Shown: positions 1 to 4,984 of the stretch, piece by piece
Position numbering within the stretch: the stretch's first letter is position 1
Layout: each line of letters starts with the position of its first letter
NCBI GenBank assembly: GCA_016214445.1
Contig: JACROM010000096.1
Location: 1 to 7,871 of the forward strand
Reading direction: 5' to 3'
DNA length: 7,871 nt
Source: Microcaldota archaeon
GTDB lineage: Archaea; Micrarchaeota; Micrarchaeia; Norongarragalinales; Norongarragalinaceae
The notes under the pieces: generated by a model
What the model was told of the DNA's origin: nothing
Databases searched by the model: none
What the model saw: the letters and a program-made list of their open reading frames with translations, nothing else
Made by a program: the position numbers and the translations under genes

Positions 1-118
1 GAACGCCGCTTGGACTATGCGTAAGGCGGTTGAAAAAATCCGTGATTCACTTCACGAGGTGAAACGAGTCTTACTGCAACGTCTTTATAGACGTAAACTC
101 ACAAATGCGATAGATTAG
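1..118 (+). CDS. C-terminal end of an unidentified protein (partial, 5' end outside window)
   Basis: The frame starting at base 2 stays open from the window edge to a TAG at 116-118 and gives about 38 residues ending in TNAID. The peptide is strongly basic and helix-like (RKAVEKIRDSLHEVKRVLLQRLYRRK), but too short to assign to a family. The other two + frames contain stops. Support beyond an open frame comes from the junction: its TAG overlaps the TAA of the opposing gene by the four bases TTAG, exactly the overlap seen at a second convergent pair at 4016-4019. Two small inverted repeats lie within it (51-63 and 79-94), too weak to interpret. Confidence 0.5.
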   Translation, partial: NAAWTMRKAVEKIRDSLHEVKRVLLQRLYRRKLTNAID

Positions 119-594
119 CCGTAAGTAAGCCAATCAAAGAAAATGTGCATGCCATAAGCCAGAAAGGCAAGAATGCCCAACTCAACGGAGCCGGTGAAAA
201 CGAAAGCAGCCAAGGTGAAGACCAAAAGGTAGCCGTAACTGTAGGCCAACCTTGCCCTCGACCACCACTCCTTCTTGAACTCGTGTCTCTTGTGCGTCTT
301 GTATTCTGGCGGGGTGTAAGCCTGCGAACGAATCCACAAAAGTGCGCCTACCGCGAGGTCGCCGAAAAGAACTGCTCCCTCGAAGGAAAAACGGTTGTCG
401 AGTGCAAAGCCTGCGACGGTAACGAAGGCAACCGCGGCGGCGATGATGAACTCACCAGTGTGGTGGGTGAAGTCAGGAATGAGGCCGCCGAAAAGCGCTA
501 AAACAAGAACAGGCTCGGTGATTGGAACGCTCAAGAGCTGTGCTGCACCCAGCACGAGAAAGAATGTCGTAAAAAAGTGAAACAGAGGGCCCAT
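115..594 (-). CDS. Polytopic membrane protein, YdjM/DUF457-like putative metal-dependent hydrolase
   Basis: A 159-aa protein with about five to six hydrophobic segments (roughly residues 5-23, 27-41, 49-66, 72-88, 118-134 and 137-154), so an integral membrane protein. Polar residues fall where the YdjM/DUF457 family (membrane-bound predicted metal-dependent hydrolases) has its conserved ones: His6 near the N-terminus, a GGLIPDFTHH segment with Asp41 and His44/45 at the end of the second helix, a KTHKRHE loop (His101, His104) and a C-terminal HIFFDWLTYG with His150 and Asp154. The canonical HRGxTHS loop is not seen in exact form, so the family call is tentative and no activity is claimed. The ATG at 594 lies 28 nt from a TATA-like box and no Shine-Dalgarno is visible, fitting a leaderless mRNA. 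It is convergent with the + strand gene ending at 118. Confidence 0.75.
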   Translation of the reverse strand: MGPLFHFFTTFFLVLGAAQLLSVPITEPVLVLALFGGLIPDFTHHTGEFIIAAAVAFVTVAGFALDNRFSFEGAVLFGDLAVGALLWIRSQAYTPPEYKTHKRHEFKKEWWSRARLAYSYGYLLVFTLAAFVFTGSVELGILAFLAYGMHIFFDWLTYG

Positions 595-616
595 GACAAA
601 ACATTAGCTAGCGCGA

Positions 617-626
617 ATTATTTTAA
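617..626 (-). promoter_or_regulatory. TATA-like box for the membrane protein gene
   Basis: On the - strand the box reads TTAAAATAAT, centred about 28 nt upstream of the ATG at 594, so transcription would begin at or next to the start codon. It overlaps the TAA stop (618-620) of the upstream gene, showing how tightly the genes are packed. Confidence 0.6.
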
Positions 627-1976
627 GGTAACCGTTTGCTTGTCTCCATCCACTTCCACGACGTCTCCGTCTTTTATTTTGCGGGTCGCGAATTTCGTCC
701 CAACAATGCACGGCACGCCAAGCTCGCGGGATAAAATAGAGGCGTGTGAACCCAACCCGCCGATGTCGGTTACGATGGCTGCAGCTTTCTGAGCTGCAGA
801 CAGGTAGTCGGGAGTTGTTTCATTGCACACCATGATTTGCCCTTGCTTCATCTTTCTGAGGTCGTCGGGTGAAAGAATCACGCAGGCTATGCCATGCGCT
901 TTACCGGAACTCGCAGCCAACCCCTTCAATACATTCCCTTCAGGAACCACGTCAAGCACAAGTTCCCTGATTTCTTCAAGCTTCATTCCAGTAACAACCG
1001 AAGGTTCTCCTTCTGGCAAAAGGCAGTAGCCTCTCTTTCTCTCTTGAAGAATTGCAACTGAAGGAACAGTTTTCCCTTGCAAACCAGTAAGGAATTCAGT
1101 AGGAGTGAGCCACATGGCCTGGGCGTAAGACAAACCCATTTTTTGAGAACATTGCTCCAAACATTTCGAAGCGTTATAGCTTGCAACAGCACACACCTCA
1201 GCCAGATATTGCCGCCAGTAAGCTATTCGCCTTGTTTTCTGACGCACCCACTCGGCCTCTTCTGAAAGTTTCCCAAAAGAAACAGTCTCTTCTTTTTTAG
1301 CTGAACGCATCTGAACCAGCAACTTCTCCAAAGAGAAAGGCGACCCCCACCAGTGCATCATGCCGATCCACTCGTATTCACGAACGTGCTCTTGCAGTGC
1401 GCTATACAACTCAGGATACCGCTTGGAGATTTCGTTCGGTTCCAAGCTCAGGACGCCAACGCGCAAAAGCCCTTCCTTCAAAGCCAGCATCTTTTGCCTT
1501 TGTTGCATGAGAAGGGTTGGTTGAAAGGGAACAAAGAACGAAGGAGGGTCGGACGCGGTTTTTTCAACAATTTCCTGGACTGCATAACCCAAAGGGCACA
1601 GGAAAAGCCATGGATACTCCATTCTATTGAAGGTGTCCATGTACTCCTGCAAGACTTCTACTGAAACTTTAGGGTTCATACGCAATCGTTCAGACATCCT
1701 TAGAACTGCATCAGAGCTTTCTCTGCACTCTTCAAACAACTCGGCGAAAAACTCTTCGTCTTTTTCCGCAAAGGCCTTTTTCGTCGCTGCAACAATCGTC
1801 TCCCAGTCCCTTCTCGAAAACATGAGGTGCCCGTCGGGAATCAGAAGCCTGCCTTCAAGCCGAGGCAGTGACGTCGATTTCTGCGATTTCGCCCAATCCT
1901 GCAAAAGGCAAAGGTAGAGCGTAGGTGCCTTGTACTGGCCGAAGTCAACCCAGTCGCTTCTCTTCAAACGAAGCAT
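618..1976 (-). CDS. Protein with C-terminal PEP-utilizer mobile (phosphohistidine) domain
   Basis: A 452-aa protein. Its last ~110 residues match the swivelling phosphohistidine domain of PEP synthase, pyruvate phosphate dikinase and PTS enzyme I: the hallmark reads VTDIGGLGSHASILSRELG, followed by VPCIVGT and then IKDGDVVEVDG. The phospho-accepting His is residue 411, in GSHAS. The N-terminal ~330 residues are rich in Trp, Leu and charged residues, and I do not recognise them. No ATP-grasp (PPDK_N) domain and no PEP-binding TIM barrel is visible, so this is not a complete PEP synthase. It may relay phosphate to or from a partner encoded elsewhere (inference). A GTG at 1985 would add MNF, but the ATG at 1976 is preferred because a TATA box sits 27 nt upstream of it, while the GTG would be only about 18 nt away. 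Confidence 0.85.
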   Translation of the reverse strand: MLRLKRSDWVDFGQYKAPTLYLCLLQDWAKSQKSTSLPRLEGRLLIPDGHLMFSRRDWETIVAATKKAFAEKDEEFFAELFEECRESSDAVLRMSERLRMNPKVSVEVLQEYMDTFNRMEYPWLFLCPLGYAVQEIVEKTASDPPSFFVPFQPTLLMQQRQKMLALKEGLLRVGVLSLEPNEISKRYPELYSALQEHVREYEWIGMMHWWGSPFSLEKLLVQMRSAKKEETVSFGKLSEEAEWVRQKTRRIAYWRQYLAEVCAVASYNASKCLEQCSQKMGLSYAQAMWLTPTEFLTGLQGKTVPSVAILQERKRGYCLLPEGEPSVVTGMKLEEIRELVLDVVPEGNVLKGLAASSGKAHGIACVILSPDDLRKMKQGQIMVCNETTPDYLSAAQKAAAIVTDIGGLGSHASILSRELGVPCIVGTKFATRKIKDGDVVEVDGDKQTVTLK

Positions 1977-1999
1977 GAAATTCACTTGGCGCCAGAAAG

Positions 2000-2007
2000 T
2001 TATAAAG
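2000..2007 (-). promoter_or_regulatory. TATA-like box for the PEP-mobile-domain gene
   Basis: The - strand reads CTTTATAA, centred near 2003, in the gap directly after the HEPN stop codon (2010-2012). The spacing of 27 nt to the ATG at 1976 predicts a leaderless transcript and argues that this gene is not simply the third gene of the HEPN/MNT operon. Confidence 0.55.
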
Positions 2008-2009
2008 AG

Positions 2010-2429
2010 TCAGGAAACCCGCTTCTTCGCGAAATGCAGGAACTCCTGCGCGTCCGAGTAAGACTGCCTAGCCTCTTCCTCCGAAACAAGCTGGCCCGCG
2101 TACTGTGTGCCGTGCCGGTCCTGGCGGTAGGTGTCAAGAATCTCGACAAAAACGCCGAGCTCTTTGTCGGAAGAGTATTTTTCGCGCAGGTACGCGACAA
2201 CGCAATAATGGCTCCGTTCCTTGACGCCGTCGGAAAACAGCAGCGCCCGCGCGGTCTGGAACATCGAATTGTAGGCCATCAAAAAAGCGACATCGTAGAA
2301 GCGGATTTCAAGGTTGCCTTTCGACCGTCCGATATAATGCCGCGCCAGCTCAAGCGAGCCCAGCACCTTTTCCTTCTCCACCGCTTCCTTTCTAAGGAGC
2401 CCCCTCTCGAAACAATCCTTCGAGCTCAT
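2010..2429 (-). CDS. HEPN-domain protein, toxin partner of an MNT nucleotidyltransferase
   Basis: A 139-aa all-helical protein of the HEPN type. Residues 45-75 contain the typical segment (YDVAFLMAYNSMFQTARALLFSDG followed by KERSHYCV). Residues 101-111 carry YRQDRHGTQYAG, where HEPN proteins have their Arg/His/Tyr signature. In known MNT-HEPN modules the HEPN protein can be an RNase toxin that its nucleotidyltransferase partner neutralises by adding AMP to a Tyr. Here the spacing is Arg102-x3-His106 with Arg105 directly before the His, not the strict RX4-6H of the best-studied toxins, so catalytic activity is uncertain. Tyr110 would be the candidate modified residue (inference). Its ATG overlaps the stop of the preceding gene in ATGA (2426-2429), implying translational coupling; a GGTG element lies just upstream of the start. 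Confidence 0.8.
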   Translation of the reverse strand: MSSKDCFERGLLRKEAVEKEKVLGSLELARHYIGRSKGNLEIRFYDVAFLMAYNSMFQTARALLFSDGVKERSHYCVVAYLREKYSSDKELGVFVEILDTYRQDRHGTQYAGQLVSEEEARQSYSDAQEFLHFAKKRVS

Positions 2430-2968
2430 TCCAACACCAGATTAGCACCGTACAGAACGACGTTGTTCTTAGCCACTGATTTCTTGAAGTTTTCATCCAA
2501 CGCGCGCCATTGGGCCAAAGACAGCACCTTAAGGTTCGTTTCCCCCGTCAACGCCGCCACCGCCTTCTTTGGGAATTTTTTGTCCTTGGAAAACACTAAT
2601 ATGTCGTAGTCGCTGCGCTCGTCATAGTTTCCGGAAGCCCGCGTGCCGTACAGGACAATGGAAGTGGCGGACGGGTTATCCTCAAGCACCTTGCCGACGA
2701 AATTTTTTTCCATAAGCTTCGAAAGGACAAATGCCCGCTTTAATTCTTTCGTAAAAAAATAATCTACCAAAGAATAAAATAGGGCGTTGCCCCTGCGCTT
2801 TTCGGACAAAATCCCGTCCTTCAGGTAAGCCTTCAGGTAGGTGTTGGCAGTAAGCGGACTGACGTTCAGCGCGCGTGCAAGCGCCTTGACGTGGATTTCG
2901 GTAGTCGGGTTCTCGAGGAAAAACTCCAGGACGCTCCAGCCCTTGAACCTGTCCCACCCAGTAAGCAT
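2426..2968 (-). CDS. wHTH-nucleotidyltransferase (MNT) protein, antitoxin/autoregulator of the HEPN pair
   Basis: A 180-aa two-domain protein. Residues ~10-68 look like a winged helix-turn-helix (VLEFFLENPTTEIHVKALARA, then LNVSPLTANTYLKAYLKDG and a wing ILSEKRRGNALFYSL). Residues ~100-175 are a minimal Pol-beta-type nucleotidyltransferase with motif GTRASGNYDERSDYDILV: Gly108 and Thr109, plus metal-binding Asp120 and Asp122. A third catalytic carboxylate is not obvious on the later strand (NLKVLSLAQW), so catalytic competence is open. In such pairs the MNT protein neutralises the HEPN toxin; the fused wHTH suggests it also represses its own promoter. The ATG at 2968 is about 25 nt from a TATA box that sits inside a repeated half-site array. 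It is divergent from the NFACT gene at 3060. Confidence 0.85.
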   Translation of the reverse strand: MLTGWDRFKGWSVLEFFLENPTTEIHVKALARALNVSPLTANTYLKAYLKDGILSEKRRGNALFYSLVDYFFTKELKRAFVLSKLMEKNFVGKVLEDNPSATSIVLYGTRASGNYDERSDYDILVFSKDKKFPKKAVAALTGETNLKVLSLAQWRALDENFKKSVAKNNVVLYGANLVLE

Positions 2969-2974
2969 GTTTTA

Positions 2975-3010
2975 AAATACGGTCGTATTATTTATAATAC
3001 TATCGTATTA
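2975..3010. promoter_or_regulatory. Operator-like array: four half-sites at 10-bp phasing
   Basis: Alternating half-sites lie every 10 bp with 4-bp spacers: AAATAC (2975-2980), GTATTA (2985-2990), TAATAC (2995-3000), GTATTA (3005-3010). Adjacent halves form the palindromes GTATTA-N4-TAATAC and TAATAC-N4-GTATTA, and TCGTATTAT repeats directly 20 bp apart (2983 and 3003). The 10-bp phase puts every half-site on one face of the helix. The array covers the TATA box of the wHTH-MNT gene and ends about 20 bp before the TATA box of the divergent NFACT gene. The wHTH protein encoded alongside is the obvious ligand (inference). Confidence 0.6.
2989..2997 (-). promoter_or_regulatory. TATA-like box of the MNT-HEPN operon
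   Basis: The - strand reads TTATAAATA, centred about 25 nt upstream of the ATG at 2968. It is embedded in the central GTATTA-N4-TAATAC palindrome, so a bound repressor would block TBP directly. Confidence 0.55.
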
Positions 3011-3028
3011 TAGGTTTAATAGTAGTGG

Positions 3029-3037
3029 AGTATAAAC
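3029..3037 (+). promoter_or_regulatory. TATA-like box of the NFACT gene
   Basis: The sequence AGTATAAAC is centred about 27 nt upstream of the ATG at 3060, and no Shine-Dalgarno is seen near that ATG, so a leaderless transcript is expected. Confidence 0.6.
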
Positions 3038-3059
3038 GGAGAACAGCCAAAAACAACTA

Positions 3060-4019
3060 ATGGCACTCAGCAACCTTGACGTTTACTACCTGGTTTCCGA
3101 GATGAAGAAACTGGAAGGGCAGCACCTCCAGAAGGTTTACGGAAAGGACAAAACGTTCAGGCTCAAGTTCCGCAGCTCGGACGTGGTTGTCGAACTACCG
3201 GGCAAAATCTATCTGGCGTCAAACCCGCCTTCCTTTGAAGAGCACCCTTCCTCGTTCATCATGCTTTTGAGGAAGCACCTGCTGGGAAAACTTGAGAAAG
3301 TCGAGCAAATCAACTTCGACCGCATTGTCCGGTTCGCCTTTCCTTCAGCTTCGCTTGTGTTCGAGCTTTTTGGCGAAGGCAACATAATATTGTGCGACGG
3401 GAAGGGAAAAATAATCAAACCGTTACGCGCGGAAGAGTTCTCGTCAAGAAAACTTTACGCGAAAGAACAATACTCTCCGCCACCAATGGAGAAAAAACAC
3501 CCCCTTGAATTCGAACCACGCGATTTGGAAGGGTTAAAGGGGAAAATAGTCTCCGCCCTTACCAAGAAAGTGAACCTTTCACCGCCCTATCTGGAGGAAG
3601 CGTGCGGGCGGGCGGAAATAGGCCTGGAAACCAAGGTGGAGGAACTTGGCGAAAGCGAGAAAAGCGGAATCAAAAACGCGCTCAAGAGCCTGTTCGAACT
3701 CTGCGAACCAACGAATTACGGCGAAAAGGTTTCGTCCATAAGGTTGAAAATGGTTGAAGGCGGCCATAAAGCCGAGACTTTCTCCGAACTGGTAGAGGGC
3801 GCGCCAGCTGTGCAGGAAAAGGAAAAGCACGACGCCAAAGCATACATGAGGAAACAGCAGGAGGAAGCGTTGGAAAAATTCGGCAAAAAGGAAAAAGAGG
3901 CCATTGAGAAGGCAAAGTGGCTGGAAGAAAACGTGGGCGAGATAGGGCTCGCGCTCAAAGGAGAAAAAACAAAATCGAAAATGGAAAGGAAAGGCAGGTT
4001 GTTGGAGATAGAAACTTAG
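3060..4019 (+). CDS. NFACT-N (FbpA/RqcH/NEMF-like) protein lacking NFACT-R, ribosome quality control
   Basis: A 319-aa protein. Residues 1-~145 are an NFACT-N domain (starts ALSNLDVYYLVSEMKKLEGQ; contains YLASNPPSFEEHPSSFIMLL, then RKHLLGK). The Asp-Arg pair of the NINFDRIV-type motif is present as Asp87-Arg88; in RqcH/NEMF this pair is needed to recruit tRNA for C-terminal tailing on stalled 50S subunits. Residues ~160-205 look like the helix-hairpin-helix region, and ~240-305 begin the charged coiled coil. The protein then ends with KGRLLEIET and a TAG. Full-length archaeal and bacterial homologues are normally about twice this length, with the rest of the coiled coil and an NFACT-R domain; neither appears downstream in any frame, because the PRC-barrel gene begins at once on the other strand. 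It could be a natural split protein with NFACT-R elsewhere, or a truncated copy. Confidence 0.85.
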   Translation: MALSNLDVYYLVSEMKKLEGQHLQKVYGKDKTFRLKFRSSDVVVELPGKIYLASNPPSFEEHPSSFIMLLRKHLLGKLEKVEQINFDRIVRFAFPSASLVFELFGEGNIILCDGKGKIIKPLRAEEFSSRKLYAKEQYSPPPMEKKHPLEFEPRDLEGLKGKIVSALTKKVNLSPPYLEEACGRAEIGLETKVEELGESEKSGIKNALKSLFELCEPTNYGEKVSSIRLKMVEGGHKAETFSELVEGAPAVQEKEKHDAKAYMRKQQEEALEKFGKKEKEAIEKAKWLEENVGEIGLALKGEKTKSKMERKGRLLEIET

Positions 4020-4291
4020 AGCTCGTCGGATTTGCCAGCCAAGCCGCGCCTGTCTACGACCATCACGTCCTTGACATCTATGACCGCGGAATACGGTATG
4101 TTTATCAGGCCTGATGCGTCGTGTTCGGTGCGGGCGGCGAAAGACGAGTCGGGGTTCGGTTCCAGCAGGACGTTCTGGAGCTTGCCGGTGACCTCGTCAA
4201 TGTACAGGTCAATTACTCTTCCGAGCTCCTCGCCGTCCGTGGTGATTATCCTCTTTCCAGCCAACTGTTTCGCGATAACGTATTTGACCAC
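4016..4291 (-). CDS. Small PRC-barrel domain protein
   Basis: A 91-aa protein that is essentially one PRC-barrel: VIAKQLAGKRIITTDGEELG followed by RVIDLYIDEVTGKLQNVLLE, then an insert and INIPYSAVIDVKDVMVVD. The family is a small beta-barrel protein-interaction fold. Stand-alone archaeal versions are widespread and some haloarchaeal ones act in cell division, but nothing here fixes a role. The start chosen is the GTG at 4291: AAGGTG (4299-4304) stands 7 nt before it and the residues after it match the family's usual N-terminus. An upstream GTG at 4321 would lie before the likely transcription start. Its stop overlaps the NFACT stop by four bases (TTAG), so the two converge with no room for terminators between them. 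Confidence 0.85.
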   Translation of the reverse strand: MVKYVIAKQLAGKRIITTDGEELGRVIDLYIDEVTGKLQNVLLEPNPDSSFAARTEHDASGLINIPYSAVIDVKDVMVVDRRGLAGKSDEL

Positions 4292-4298
4292 AGTAAAA

Positions 4299-4304
4299 CA
4301 CCTT
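4299..4304 (-). promoter_or_regulatory. Shine-Dalgarno that decides the PRC-barrel start
   Basis: AAGGTG on the - strand lies 7 nt upstream of GTG 4291. It is complementary to the archaeal 16S 3' tail and selects this GTG over the in-frame GTG at 4321. Confidence 0.65.
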
Positions 4305-4325
4305 AACGTGTTTAGGCGCACCGCG

Positions 4326-4335
4326 TATTTAAATA
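4326..4335 (-). promoter_or_regulatory. TATA box of the PRC-barrel gene
   Basis: The - strand reads TATTTAAATA, centred about 39 nt from the GTG. A start of transcription about 26 nt downstream would fall close to the Shine-Dalgarno, giving a leader of about 13 nt. Confidence 0.6.
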
Positions 4336-4358
4336 GGTTGTTACCGTTCCACGCTCAA

Positions 4359-4369
4359 TTTTTAAACTT
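4359..4369 (+). promoter_or_regulatory. TATA box for the small gene at 4452
   Basis: TTTTTAAACTT is centred near 4364, so transcription would begin around 4390 and leave a leader of about 60 nt, unusually long for this window. It is divergent from the PRC-barrel promoter, with the boxes about 25 bp apart. Confidence 0.5.
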
Positions 4370-4397
4370 ATGCTACGTTATGGAACAATAGGGGCTC

Positions 4398-4425
4398 GCC
4401 GAACGATTCGCGCCGAATCGTCGGC
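4398..4425 (+). promoter_or_regulatory. GC-rich leader hairpin upstream of the gene at 4452
   Basis: Left arm GCCGAACGATTCG (4398-4410) pairs with right arm CGAATCGTCGGC (4414-4425), with a 3-nt CGC loop and one bulged A: a 12-bp stem. It lies in the predicted 5' leader, between the likely transcription start (~4390) and the Shine-Dalgarno (4436-4443), where a stem could shape translation or bind a protein. It does not resemble a known riboswitch and is not followed by a T-run. Confidence 0.6.
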
Positions 4426-4435
4426 TGCGCTTAAA

Positions 4436-4443
4436 AAGGTGAT
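4436..4443 (+). promoter_or_regulatory. Strong Shine-Dalgarno, decides start at 4452
   Basis: AAGGTGAT is an extended match to the archaeal anti-Shine-Dalgarno. Its core is about 9 nt before the ATG at 4452, favouring this start over the in-frame TTG at 4443, which overlaps the element. Confidence 0.75.
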
Positions 4444-4451
4444 TGAGTTAT

Positions 4452-4712
4452 ATGGCGATAAAGGACGAAGTGCTGAAAACGCTCGACATGCTGAAAAAAG
4501 CCGGTTACACCCCTGTGGATGCAGTTTACGAGGGCGCGGTCGGAGTAAAGGAGGACACCACCTTGGCGTTCATGGACAAGCTCGACGAGAAGCAGCTCGT
4601 TTCCGGAGTCATCAGGGTAATCTACACAACCGACGGAAAACAAGTTCGTTTTATCGAGATACCGGTTGGCCAGGGCGGAGAGGAGCAATTAGCCAAGGAA
4701 GCGGGCGGATAG
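4452..4712 (+). CDS. Small conserved-looking protein of unknown function (86 aa)
   Basis: I do not recognise this family. The 86-aa product is soluble-looking, without membrane segments or cysteine motifs: an amphipathic N-terminal helix (KDEVLKTLDMLKKAGY), a middle part with GAVGVKEDTTLAFMDKLDEK, then two probable beta strands (VSGVIRVIYTT and KQVRFIEIPVG) and an acidic, Gly-rich tail. The alternation suggests a compact alpha/beta domain. The coding call is strong because of the extended Shine-Dalgarno, a TATA box further upstream and a T6 run 42 nt after the stop. A structured leader suggests translational control (inference). Alone among its neighbours it has a long 5' leader. Confidence 0.85.
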   Translation: MAIKDEVLKTLDMLKKAGYTPVDAVYEGAVGVKEDTTLAFMDKLDEKQLVSGVIRVIYTTDGKQVRFIEIPVGQGGEEQLAKEAGG

Positions 4713-4753
4713 GACAAACAACACGGCTACCTAACAGACCAACACAACAAACC

Positions 4754-4759
4754 TTTTTT
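4754..4759 (+). terminator. Oligo-T terminator after the 86-aa gene
   Basis: A T6 run about 42 nt after the stop codon, the usual form of archaeal intrinsic termination. No stem precedes it. Confidence 0.4.
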
Positions 4760-4767
4760 CCAACTAC

Positions 4768-4783
4768 GGCAGCCGAAGCTACC
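4768..4783 (-). other. UUCG-capped hairpin in the 3' region of the microprotein transcript
   Basis: Read on the - strand, GGTAGC-TTCG-GCTGCC forms a 6-bp stem (one G-U pair) closed by a C(UUCG)G tetraloop, a very stable loop type. It lies about 28 nt after the TAG of the 30-codon ORF at 4811-4903. It may mark the 3' end of that transcript. No T-run follows directly, so it is not a classic terminator. Confidence 0.4.
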
Positions 4784-4810
4784 AATAATTTTGGCTCACT
4801 ACAAACAGCT

Positions 4811-4903
4811 CTAGATGAACCACAGCACTGCGAAGATGAAACAGCCGATTACGACGAAATCGACGCCCAACATGCCTTCGTAAGCCAATACGTTGTCAAA
4901 CAT
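4811..4903 (-). CDS. 30-aa single-pass membrane microprotein
   Basis: A 30-codon ORF from ATG 4903 to TAG 4811. The first 10 residues are polar (MFDNVLAYEG); the remaining 20 (MLGVDFVVIGCFIFAVLWFI) form one hydrophobic segment long enough to span a membrane, ending at the stop. A TATA-like TTTTTAAA lies 25-26 nt upstream of the ATG, the same leaderless geometry as the large genes of the window. There is no competing ORF of plausible composition in this stretch. The + strand complement gives only short polar peptides. It is divergent from the HTH-ACT gene, which starts 82 bp away. I cannot assign a function; a subunit or regulator of a membrane complex is one possibility. Not proven to be translated. 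Confidence 0.5.
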   Translation of the reverse strand: MFDNVLAYEGMLGVDFVVIGCFIFAVLWFI

Positions 4904-4924
4904 GTTCTTGATTCTAATTTTTCA

Positions 4925-4932
4925 TTTAAAAA
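4925..4932 (-). promoter_or_regulatory. TATA-like box of the microprotein gene
   Basis: The - strand reads TTTTTAAA, centred 25-26 nt from the ATG at 4903. It is arranged back to back with the TATA box of the HTH-ACT gene at 4954-4962. Confidence 0.5.
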
Positions 4933-4953
4933 GCGTTCCGGACAAAAACAAAC

Positions 4954-4962
4954 AAATTTAAA
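4954..4962 (+). promoter_or_regulatory. TATA-like box of the HTH-ACT gene
   Basis: AAATTTAAA is centred 27 nt upstream of the ATG at 4985, predicting a leaderless transcript. The promoter looks intact although the gene is broken. Confidence 0.6.
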
Positions 4963-4984
4963 CAACTTCTGTCCAATTTTGAAC

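Noticed and set aside
145..501. A 118-codon + strand ORF
   Set aside because: Antisense to the polytopic membrane protein, whose hydrophobic segments and His/Asp pattern are convincing.
1977..1985. GTG start at 1985 for the PEP-mobile-domain gene
   Set aside because: It would lie only about 18 nt from the TATA box; ATG 1976 at 27 nt fits the spacing used throughout.
1986..2609. A 207-codon + strand ORF across the HEPN/MNT pair
   Set aside because: It is antisense to two proteins with clear HEPN and nucleotidyltransferase motifs and has no recognisable domain, so it is a shadow frame.
4811..4882. 23-codon + strand ORF starting MNHSTAKMKQ
   Set aside because: Lies antisense to the hydrophobic microprotein, has no promoter or Shine-Dalgarno, and has a Lys/Thr-rich composition without features.
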